From contig JALWZK010000119.1 in NCBI GenBank assembly GCA_027002665.1, positions 1 through 6,770 on the forward strand: a DNA stretch of 6,770 nt. Reading direction: 5' to 3'. The translations under genes and the position numbers were made by a program. Below are positions 1-5,454 of this stretch, piece by piece. Numbering within the stretch: the first letter of the stretch is position 1; every line of letters starts with the position of its first letter. The notes beneath the pieces were generated by a model. The model was not told the origin of the DNA and did no database searches. It saw only the letters and a program-made list of their open reading frames with translations. Source of the stretch: Campylobacteraceae bacterium. Its GTDB lineage: Bacteria; Campylobacterota; Campylobacteria; Campylobacterales; Sulfurovaceae.

Positions 1-1176
1 CTTAGCCTTTGAGTGAAGAGTTGGAAGTGATACAAATGGAAATAGAATAAAGTGTATATATCTATTTTTACACTTGATAGATATATATTGGTCTAAAATC
101 TCAAATAGCTCATTTTGATATAGAAAATCTTTAATCTCCTTATCTAAATACCTGTTTTTCGTATATATTGCATATATTCTACTATCAATATTATATCCAT
201 TTAAAATATTTGTAAGTCTCTCTACCTCTATTTTAAAATTAATAATATCTTGTCTCTGATTTCTATCTTTTATTGGGGGAAGTTTTTTTCTCTTTTGAAT
301 TTTAATTAGAGATGCCCTCTTCTTATACTCTGTCCATATATAATTAAATGCTACGCTAATCTTTAATATGGTATCTTTATTATAAAATAGAAAAGGTATA
401 TCTTGAATAATTAGAATAGCTACGACACTATCTCGCTTATCTAAGAATGGAATGGCATATAGATAATCTGTCTGTTCCCTATCTTCTAAATCGTCTAAAT
501 AGATTGCTCTCTTCTGTAGAATTGCCTCCGATATGAGTTTATCACTCATAGTTGGCTCCTTCTCTATATTTCCAATAGATGCAAATTTCTCTCTTATAAC
601 ACCTCTTCTAACTCTATATATCATAGCAGAGTGAACTCCAAAAAACTTCTTTAAGATTTTTAGAGTATTATCTGCACTCTCCTTAGGTGTAGAGTGTTGG
701 TTACTTTCTAAGATTTCAGAGATAACAAATCTAATAGATGCAGGTTGGATAATATAGATAGACTCCAACTTATCGTGTGAGATTTTTAGTGTAAAAAAGG
801 CATTTGTTAGCTCTTTCAATCTAAGTTGTAAATATTGAGTCTTTATCTTATACTTATCTATCTCACTATGTAGATTTGAAAAGAATAGTCCAAATAGAAA
901 TACAAAAAATAGATTCTCCAATAGTGTAAAGGTAAATTGTGGGTCATCTATATAGAATAGAGATGAGATTATTGTAAATCCAACCCACATAACTATTCCC
1001 ATACTCAACCCATAGAATAGGGTAACTATTGCCAACCATAAGATTGAGAAGCTAAAATCGTAATGGATTAAAAGGGGGTCTTTTGTATCTATAAAATATC
1101 CAATGGAGCTAATTATAGCTGTAATTGCTATAACTTCAAACCCTTGAATTAGAGGTGATTTCTTCTCTAAGGTCAT
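1..1176 (-). CDS. pelD: PelD, inner-membrane regulator of Pel polysaccharide export (3' end missing)
   Basis: PelD is the inner-membrane c-di-GMP receptor that switches on Pel polysaccharide synthesis with PelE, PelF and PelG. Translating the minus strand from ATG at 1176 gives 392 uninterrupted residues to the window edge, beginning MTLEKKSPLIQG. Residues about 13-100 form four hydrophobic segments (about 13-28, 41-56, 57-75, 81-99), as in PelD. A short helical linker follows, then a GAF-like region about 130-290 that begins near SHDKLE, and a degenerate GGDEF-like region from about 310. The stretch around 371-375 (NRYIH), before the strand FILFPF, sits where GGDEF would be, so no cyclase activity is expected. 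No RxxD I-site is evident just upstream of it. The start overlaps the pelC stop as ATGA, indicating coupling. The known P. aeruginosa protein is about 455 residues, so roughly 60 are probably missing. The call rests on architecture plus the pelC neighbour. Confidence 0.82.
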   Translation of the reverse strand, partial: MTLEKKSPLIQGFEVIAITAIISSIGYFIDTKDPLLIHYDFSFSILWLAIVTLFYGLSMGIVMWVGFTIISSLFYIDDPQFTFTLLENLFFVFLFGLFFSNLHSEIDKYKIKTQYLQLRLKELTNAFFTLKISHDKLESIYIIQPASIRFVISEILESNQHSTPKESADNTLKILKKFFGVHSAMIYRVRRGVIREKFASIGNIEKEPTMSDKLISEAILQKRAIYLDDLEDREQTDYLYAIPFLDKRDSVVAILIIQDIPFLFYNKDTILKISVAFNYIWTEYKKRASLIKIQKRKKLPPIKDRNQRQDIINFKIEVERLTNILNGYNIDSRIYAIYTKNRYLDKEIKDFLYQNELFEILDQYISIKCKNRYIHFILFPFVSLPTLHSKAK

Positions 1177-1676
1177 TTTATTAAGCTATTTGCTATCTCT
1201 TGAGCTATAACACCGATAGATTTGTGTCCCCAACCACTCTTAGCTCCAACCCCACTAAATGTTACAGTTCCGTCTTTTAAATCTATTACCTTAATACTAT
1301 AACTTACTACCGGTTCACCATCAATACCCGTCTTATATCTCCACTCTTGGACAGAACCCAATATTATATAGTCTGCTCCAAGCTCTTTAGCCCGATTAAT
1401 TTTATCTCTAATAAAACTCTCTTTACTCTTTACATTCTCAATCTCCTCCTCTCCACCAATTAGAGAGATGGTTTTAATCCCTCTATTTGATAAGACCCCA
1501 TCAATAATAGTAGAGGCTCTAAATCCTGCCATAGGTGTCTCTGTATAGTTCCAGAATGTGCTAATGGCATATATCTTATTTTTGGATAGAGCTACTCCAC
1601 CTCTACTAATAGTGGAGGAACAGCTTGTAAATAGAAATATAAAGAAAAATATTAATTTTTTATATTTTATTATCAA
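1173..1676 (-). CDS. pelC: PelC, outer-membrane lipoprotein of Pel polysaccharide export
   Basis: In known Pel systems PelC is a small lipoprotein that forms a ring on the periplasmic face of the outer membrane and, with the PelB porin, guides the cationic polymer out. This 167-residue protein matches the family length (about 170). It has a basic N-terminus, a hydrophobic stretch at 8-16 and a lipobox-like FTSC with the lipidated Cys at 19. The mature part has features I associate with PelC: FWNYTETPMAG near the N-terminus, then GADYIILGSVQEWRYK, DGEPVVSYSIKVIDL and SGWGHKS near the C-terminus. The fold class is shared with CsgG/LpoB-type lipoproteins, so an LpoB-like protein is the alternative, but the downstream pelD favours PelC. 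The start is TTG, supported by GGAG at 1683-1686 with a 6-nt spacer and by the signal peptide it produces; the next in-frame ATG lies well inside the mature domain. Confidence 0.85.
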   Translation of the reverse strand: MIIKYKKLIFFFIFLFTSCSSTISRGGVALSKNKIYAISTFWNYTETPMAGFRASTIIDGVLSNRGIKTISLIGGEEEIENVKSKESFIRDKINRAKELGADYIILGSVQEWRYKTGIDGEPVVSYSIKVIDLKDGTVTFSGVGAKSGWGHKSIGVIAQEIANSLIK

Positions 1677-1682
1677 AATAAG

Positions 1683-1686
1683 CTCC
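1683..1686 (-). promoter_or_regulatory. Ribosome binding site fixing the TTG start of pelC
   Basis: On the minus strand GGAG lies 6 nt before TTG at 1676. It supports a TTG start that yields a complete lipoprotein signal peptide. Confidence 0.7.
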
Positions 1687-1706
1687 AGATAAATATTCTC
1701 AGGCTT

Positions 1707-1712
1707 ATTATA
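1707..1712 (-). promoter_or_regulatory. Probable -10 box (TATAAT) of the pel operon
   Basis: The minus strand carries a perfect TATAAT in an AT-rich run, about 30 nt before the pelC TTG codon. This would start transcription near 1700 and leave a leader of about 24 nt holding the GGAG site. No -35 hexamer is obvious; Campylobacterota housekeeping promoters often lack one and rely on periodic T-rich sequence. It is the only good -10 in the gap, but TATAAT-like words are common at this base composition. Confidence 0.5.
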
Positions 1713-1743
1713 TAAAACTAATCTTAATTTTTTTAAAAATTCT

Positions 1744-1760
1744 ATAACTTTTTAAGTTAT
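1744..1760 (-). terminator. Weak hairpin at the end of the pseudopilin operon
   Basis: A perfect 7-bp inverted repeat with a 3-nt loop (ATAACTT, AAA, AAGTTAT on the minus strand) overlaps the stop codon of the upstream minor pseudopilin gene. It is followed in the direction of transcription by AGAATTTTT. The layout suits an intrinsic terminator separating the T2SS pseudopilin genes from pelC. The stem is almost all A-T and the T-run is short, so it may be inefficient or coincidental, and read-through into pelC is possible. Confidence 0.35.
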
Positions 1761-2158
1761 CTAAAATTATAGTATCTTGCAGGATATTTTCCCTTCAATA
1801 ACACCTCATTTGTATAGAAGGTAAATATCGGTTCACTCCCCTCTTCTATAGATATTGGAATATCCTTATCTTCAGTAATATTAATTTTCTTAGTTATCTT
1901 CTTTAAAAGCTCTCTACTAATATCATCTTTTATGTTGAACTCATCTCTAACCAACTCATAGGCATCTTTTTCACTCTTATCATATCTATATACCTTATCA
2001 GTTAAGAATAGAGAGTTATCCAACTCACTATTCCCCCTCTGTTGTATATATATTGCCATCTCTCTATTTCTATCTTGTAACTTCATAGCACCCATTACAA
2101 TAATAGATACTATAATTACAGACATAATAATTTCGATTAGTGTAAATGCTCTTCTCAT
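1757..2158 (-). CDS. Minor pseudopilin of type II secretion (GspI/GspJ-like, exact letter uncertain)
   Basis: This 133-residue protein has a class III prepilin leader, MRRA, then FTLIE with the conserved Glu at mature position 5 and a hydrophobic helix to about residue 26. The peptidase would cut after Ala4, an acceptable variant of the usual Gly. After the helix comes a polar, charged region (about 28-100) and a short C-terminal part with FTFYTNEVLLKGKYPARYY. Minor pseudopilins sit at the tip of the T2SS pseudopilus and prime its assembly. Its place downstream of gspG, together with the other minor pseudopilin and opposite gspK, supports that role. The start overlaps the previous stop (TGATG); a ribosome site is weak (GGGA about 10 nt upstream), so translation probably depends on coupling. 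I cannot tell I, J or H from sequence alone. The helix MSVIIVSIIVMGAMKLQ slightly favours the I/J group. Confidence 0.72.
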   Translation of the reverse strand: MRRAFTLIEIIMSVIIVSIIVMGAMKLQDRNREMAIYIQQRGNSELDNSLFLTDKVYRYDKSEKDAYELVRDEFNIKDDISRELLKKITKKINITEDKDIPISIEEGSEPIFTFYTNEVLLKGKYPARYYNFR

Positions 2159-2682
2159 CAGTAGTAGTTCCCACTATCTCTTAAATTAATATCCTCTTTT
2201 AGCCATAACTCCTTAGCCTTATCCAAATCTTCCAATTTCATAGGTTTTCCGAAATAGCTGGGGAGATAATAGACTCCACTATCGTTCGATATAATTAACT
2301 CCGTAGAGCTTCCATTTTTATATAGAGTAAATCTAAAACATATCCTATTATCCTTTACTCTACCAAAATTTTCTATTTTTACCAATTGATTATTTTTATC
2401 CATTTTATAGACCTCAAGATTACTCCCGAGATTGATATTTCCCTTAAAGGGTAAAATATTACCACCCCGTGCAATGTAACAATCTCTACAGTTTTGAATA
2501 CAGAAAAATTCCATATCCTCATTAGAGGGAAACTCCGTTTTAATTACAGATTTGAGATTTAATGGAGTTATAGTATCCGGTTTTTTAGTCTGCTGAACAG
2601 CCTCTGAAAAGACTAAGAAGCTCATTAGAGATATGAGCATAACAACAATAATAAGTTCAATTAGTGTAAAGGCTTGTCTCAA
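2158..2682 (-). CDS. Minor pseudopilin of type II secretion with a cysteine cluster
   Basis: This 174-residue protein begins MRQA then FTLIE: a short prepilin leader cut after Ala4, the assembly Glu at mature position 5, and a hydrophobic helix to about residue 25. It fits a T2SS minor pseudopilin (H, I or J class; I do not assign one). The globular part carries Cys61, Cys65 and Cys68 (C-x3-C-x2-C) and Cys115, enough for two disulfides or a metal site; I do not recognise this as standard in the family. The C-terminus, after about residue 135, is rich in charged residues. The start is TTG at 2682, five nt after the gspG stop; no clear ribosome site precedes it, so coupling to gspG is likely. 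The start is chosen because it gives a canonical leader directly before FTLIE. The end overlaps the next gene by one nt. Confidence 0.75.
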   Translation of the reverse strand: MRQAFTLIELIIVVMLISLMSFLVFSEAVQQTKKPDTITPLNLKSVIKTEFPSNEDMEFFCIQNCRDCYIARGGNILPFKGNINLGSNLEVYKMDKNNQLVKIENFGRVKDNRICFRFTLYKNGSSTELIISNDSGVYYLPSYFGKPMKLEDLDKAKELWLKEDINLRDSGNYY

Positions 2683-2687
2683 TCTAA

Positions 2688-3149
2688 TTATTTATCACTA
2701 CACTTTGGAAACTCAATATCGGCATCTTCGCCCGTTCCACCCTCGGCTCTATCTGGTCCTAAGCTTATGATTTTAAAATCTTTACCCTCTCTGGTATATA
2801 TAAAATATTTACCCCATGGGTCCTTTGGCATCTTCTCAAGATATGGAGAACCTGAATAGTTTGGATACTTCTCTGGATTTGGATTTTTTATAAGAGCCTC
2901 TATCCCCTCATCTGTATCTGGATACTGTCCATTATCCAACTTAAACATCTTCAATGCCTCTTTAATACTTCCCATCTGTGTACAAGCTAACTTTATCTGT
3001 GCCTGTGTCCCCTGTCCAATAACCTTTGGTGCAACAAGTCCGACCAGTAGCCCCAATATTAAAATAACGACCAAAAGTTCAATTAGAGAGAAACCACTTC
3101 TCCCTCCAATCAACTCTTTTTTTACGCTTACATTGTAAACTTTACCCAT
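2688..3149 (-). CDS. gspG: GspG, major pseudopilin of type II secretion
   Basis: GspG polymerises in the periplasm into the pseudopilus that drives secretion through the outer-membrane secretin. The 153-residue product has the motif RSG then FSLIELLVV, with cleavage after Gly19, Phe at mature position 1 and Glu at position 5. A hydrophobic helix to about 40 is followed by the GspG globular domain: NGQYPDTDEGIEAL (73-86), MPKDPWGKYFIY (107-118) and SLGPDRAEGGTGEDADI (129-145), the calcium-binding loop typical of GspG. Mature length is about 134 residues, normal for the family. The 19-residue leader is longer than usual, but the ATG has AAGGA 9 nt upstream (3159-3163) and no better start is seen. 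Cys56 and Cys150 could pair, an unusual trait. It is the first gene of a minus-strand unit, diverging from gspK. Confidence 0.95.
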   Translation of the reverse strand: MGKVYNVSVKKELIGGRSGFSLIELLVVILILGLLVGLVAPKVIGQGTQAQIKLACTQMGSIKEALKMFKLDNGQYPDTDEGIEALIKNPNPEKYPNYSGSPYLEKMPKDPWGKYFIYTREGKDFKIISLGPDRAEGGTGEDADIEFPKCSDK

Positions 3150-3176
3150 ATTTAAAATTCCTTAGTTAATTTTGGT

Positions 3177-3182
3177 TATAAT
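3177..3182 (+). promoter_or_regulatory. Probable -10 box (TATAAT) for the gspKLMNC operon
   Basis: A perfect TATAAT follows TTTTGGT, resembling the T-rich, G-containing extended -10 seen in Campylobacter-type promoters. Transcription would begin near 3189, which leaves about 25 nt before the ATG at 3214 and excludes the upstream in-frame codons TTG 3172 and ATG 3184 as starts for this transcript. Confidence 0.55.
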
Positions 3183-3183
3183 A
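3178..3183 (-). promoter_or_regulatory. Probable -10 box (TATTAT) for the gspG operon, overlapping the gspK -10
   Basis: On the minus strand TATTAT lies 29 nt ahead of the gspG ATG. Transcription would start near 3171, leaving a leader of about 22 nt that contains the AAGGA ribosome site. It overlaps the plus-strand -10 almost completely. Another AT-rich candidate, TATAAA at 3208-3213 on the minus strand, cannot be excluded. Confidence 0.4.
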
Positions 3184-3213
3184 ATGGTGATTTTACTTGA
3201 ATTGAGCTTTATA

Positions 3214-4143
3214 ATGGATAAAACAAAAAGAGGTATTGCCCTTTTTATTACACTTTTGATAATTGCATCTATCCTATCTATAGTTGCTGTATCATTTTCA
3301 TATCTTGAGAAGGTGCAGAGAGACGCTTCAAAGGTATCTGCAATTATACAAGGAGATATTTTATATAAAGATACAACAGAGATTTTAAGGAGAATCTTTC
3401 CAAAAGGGAAAGCAGATGGTAAAAAATTAAATATGTTATATACTCTGCCTCTTATGATTAGTGAGCCAAAGAGTGGACTCAATATAAATCTAAAGTGTGA
3501 ACCCCTATTGAGAGCAGTTCCTATCAAATGGTTAGATGAGAATTTTACAAAGCAGATACCACAAAGATTTGAGTTGGCAAAGAAGGTTCTCTCATCTATT
3601 CTTGAGAAGTTTGATATAAAGGAGCCAAATAGATTAGAAGAGCTTATCCTATCCAATATAACAGATATAGAATTAGAAGATAGAGAGTATAGTTATAGAT
3701 TAGATAGGGCTAAGGGGATTGTATCTAAGGAGCAGTTTTATAAAATTTTATTGGAGTATAGATTACAATATGATGATGATACTGTATTTAAAATAGCATG
3801 GGACAGATATTTTGTATTTGTAGATGTTACAGAGAAGGCTCTCATAGATGGAGCCTATGTCACTCCAGAGGTAATATCCATAGCATTCGATATTCCATTG
3901 GAGAGTGTAAAAGATGATTGGGTAGAGCGAAGTAGTAATATTGATGAGGAGAAGATAACATTGAAAAAGTTTTTAACGGAGAATGATATGGCAGAGAATT
4001 TCGATAAAAAACTATTTTCAGATAGTGGATTAAATGCTATGCACTGTGAAGAGAGATTTGCATATAGGGAGAACTTTTACAGTTTTAGTTTTGATTATTC
4101 AAATGAGAGGAGTCTAAATTTTGAATTTAATGGGGAAATCTAA
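3214..4143 (+). CDS. gspK: GspK, large minor pseudopilin capping the T2SS pseudopilus
   Basis: GspK is the bulky minor pseudopilin that caps the pseudopilus tip with I and J. From ATG 3214 the product has 309 residues, the usual GspK size. The N-terminus is the GspK pattern: MDKTKRG then IALFITLLIIASIL, with cleavage after Gly7 and Ile rather than Glu at mature position 5, the diagnostic K-class exception. A long, mostly helical soluble domain follows, with LEELILSNITDIE (about 141-153) and a segment DRYFVFVD (197-204). Cys95 and Cys278 could form a disulfide. An upstream in-frame TTG (3172) would add 14 residues, but ATG 3214 gives the proper leader, lies downstream of the predicted transcription start and has a weak GAG ribosome site 7 nt before. 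It heads the plus-strand T2SS operon and overlaps gspL by 23 nt. The body of the protein is divergent, so the call leans on leader, length and context. Confidence 0.82.
   Translation: MDKTKRGIALFITLLIIASILSIVAVSFSYLEKVQRDASKVSAIIQGDILYKDTTEILRRIFPKGKADGKKLNMLYTLPLMISEPKSGLNINLKCEPLLRAVPIKWLDENFTKQIPQRFELAKKVLSSILEKFDIKEPNRLEELILSNITDIELEDREYSYRLDRAKGIVSKEQFYKILLEYRLQYDDDTVFKIAWDRYFVFVDVTEKALIDGAYVTPEVISIAFDIPLESVKDDWVERSSNIDEEKITLKKFLTENDMAENFDKKLFSDSGLNAMHCEERFAYRENFYSFSFDYSNERSLNFEFNGEI
4108..4112 (+). promoter_or_regulatory. Ribosome binding site selecting the TTG start of gspL
   Basis: AGGAG (within AGAGGAG) lies inside the end of gspK, 8 nt before TTG 4121. The alternative ATG at 4130 would be 17 nt away, too far for normal initiation, so the TTG codon is preferred. 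Confidence 0.65.
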
Positions 4144-5041
4144 TAGGAGACTATTAATATATAGAGATATGCCCAATATAGATATTAATGGACATATAGA
4201 TATTATACTCTCACCACAATTTTATACTTTCTTGAGAGAGGAGTTAGGTATAAAATTTACCTATCAAGCAAAACAGATAGCACCCTCTCTATTTGATGAC
4301 TACTTGGAAGATACTCAAGATTATCAATTTTTTGTATATAGAGATGGAGAATATTGGAACTTCTTTGCATATAATATAGATGAAATTAGCAAATTCTTAG
4401 AAGAGAGAGGGCTTAAGAGTTATCAGATTGATAAGATATTCTTTGCTCAAGAGCTGGTCGAATATCTGAATAGTGGTGCAGTAGAACTTGGGGATAATCT
4501 CTGTTTAAATAGTATTGATAATATAGTTACGGTTGTCCCTAAGAGATTAATGGGAGATGATTATGAGTATAATAAGTTAAAAGAGATACCTCTCAAAAAG
4601 GGTATATCTATTAGTAGCTCTTTTGGCTCTCTAATACCATTTAAATATACTCTAATATTGACAACTCTGCTATTTATATTGGGTGGTATATTTGTGGCAG
4701 AGGCAAATAGAGTTAAAAACTCCATTAGAGATGATGAGGAAAAATTGGATTTACTGTTACAGAGAGATACAAAATTAAGCTCAAAGAGGATTAGAGAGAG
4801 TATTCTATCTCAATATGAGCCTATAGATAAGATAGAGAGATTAAAAAGGGATACCTTAGTAGATATATCTAAGTTACTCTCTATTACCGTTAGATTAAAG
4901 GAGCTTAAACTCAATGATAGAAAAATATCAGCTATAATTGAGACAGATAATATTAATCAGACACTTAAAAAGGCTTTAGAGAGAAAACTGAGTGCCAAAA
5001 AGTTAAATGGAAATAAGATTAGAGTGGAGAAATCTCTATGA
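4121..5041 (+). CDS. gspL: GspL, inner-membrane platform protein of T2SS (short form)
   Basis: GspL bridges the cytoplasmic ATPase GspE and the periplasmic part of the inner-membrane platform, pairing with GspM. The 306-residue protein has the bitopic GspL layout: a cytoplasmic part of about 170 residues, one membrane helix about 173-193 (FKYTLILTTLLFILGGIFVA), a charged coiled-coil-like stretch about 196-245 and a small C-terminal domain about 245-306 that would be the ferredoxin-like fold. Classical GspL proteins are near 400 residues, so the cytoplasmic domain is reduced. There is no strong sequence motif; the assignment comes from topology and from lying between gspK and gspM. The start is TTG at 4121, 8 nt after AGGAG. 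It overlaps gspK by 23 nt and gspM by 4 nt (ATGA). Confidence 0.72.
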   Translation: MNLMGKSNRRLLIYRDMPNIDINGHIDIILSPQFYTFLREELGIKFTYQAKQIAPSLFDDYLEDTQDYQFFVYRDGEYWNFFAYNIDEISKFLEERGLKSYQIDKIFFAQELVEYLNSGAVELGDNLCLNSIDNIVTVVPKRLMGDDYEYNKLKEIPLKKGISISSSFGSLIPFKYTLILTTLLFILGGIFVAEANRVKNSIRDDEEKLDLLLQRDTKLSSKRIRESILSQYEPIDKIERLKRDTLVDISKLLSITVRLKELKLNDRKISAIIETDNINQTLKKALERKLSAKKLNGNKIRVEKSL

Positions 5042-5454
5042 ATTTAATGATATTGAAAAGATTTAGAAATGAACTTATTATAATAGGTGCCACTCTATTT
5101 GCCATATCAACTTTTCTATATAAACACTCTATCGATAAAACCATAGAGCAGAAGAGAGAGGATATTAAATCCTCAATAAGCCAAATTAATAGAGTTTTAG
5201 AGCTTAAAAAGGTCTGGAAAAGTAAAAATATATTAAAAAAGGTTAAAATATTGCGAACTATAGTCTCTAAATCTAAAATAGGCTCATTTAAGAAGAGGGG
5301 TCAGAAGATTATTGTTAAGTATAGAAAAGTTAATACAACAGAGTTAAATAGTATTATAAAAGTTGTTATGAATAACCCCTTTCAGATTGTAAAATTGGAT
5401 ATAAAAGAGGTGGGAAAAGAGAGATATAATATGGAGTTAATATGCAGATGGTAA
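5038..5454 (+). CDS. gspM: GspM-like inner-membrane platform protein of T2SS
   Basis: GspM binds GspL in the inner membrane and helps position the pseudopilus assembly platform. This 138-residue protein has a short basic cytoplasmic tail, one membrane helix about 12-29, a coiled-coil-like segment about 30-60 (HSIDKTIEQKREDIKSSISQ) and a C-terminal domain about 70-138 with alternating strand and helix character, ending NPFQIVKLDIKEVGKERYNMELI. This is the GspM/PilO architecture and a size close to small GspM proteins (about 150-165). Primary sequence conservation in GspM is very low, so the identification relies on topology and the K-L-M-N-C order. The start ATG overlaps the gspL stop as ATGA and has GGAG 8 nt upstream; an in-frame ATG three codons later is less well placed. 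Confidence 0.7.
   Translation: MNLMILKRFRNELIIIGATLFAISTFLYKHSIDKTIEQKREDIKSSISQINRVLELKKVWKSKNILKKVKILRTIVSKSKIGSFKKRGQKIIVKYRKVNTTELNSIIKVVMNNPFQIVKLDIKEVGKERYNMELICRW

Larger units (their letters stand above)
3150..3213. promoter_or_regulatory. Divergent promoter region between gspG and gspK operons
   Basis: These 64 bases are the only non-coding sequence between the two T2SS units. They hold the gspG ribosome site (AAGGA, minus strand, 3159-3163), the overlapping -10 boxes at 3177-3183 and a weak GAG ribosome site for gspK at 3204-3206. I see no clear operator or long inverted repeat apart from the near-symmetric -10 element itself. Confidence 0.6.

Noticed and set aside
1..1176. Active diguanylate cyclase
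   Set aside because: The GGDEF position carries no GG(D/E)EF and the four-helix plus GAF architecture matches the receptor PelD, not a cyclase.
1173..1676. LpoB-type activator of penicillin-binding proteins
   Set aside because: The fold class is similar, but the WRYK, DGEP and SGW segments and the downstream four-helix GAF/GGDEF protein fit PelC better.
2674..2859. Plus-strand open frame of 61 codons opposite gspG
   Set aside because: It is fully antisense to the highly conserved C-terminal part of GspG, with no ribosome site or family features.
3172..3213. Upstream TTG or ATG (3184) start for gspK
   Set aside because: These would place up to 14 extra, partly hydrophobic residues before the MDKTKRG leader and overlap the predicted -10 box; ATG 3214 gives a normal K-class prepilin leader.
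3162..3656. Minus-strand open frame of 164 codons opposite the start of gspK
   Set aside because: It lies antisense to a gene with a clear GspK leader, shows no recognisable family and its composition is a complement artefact.
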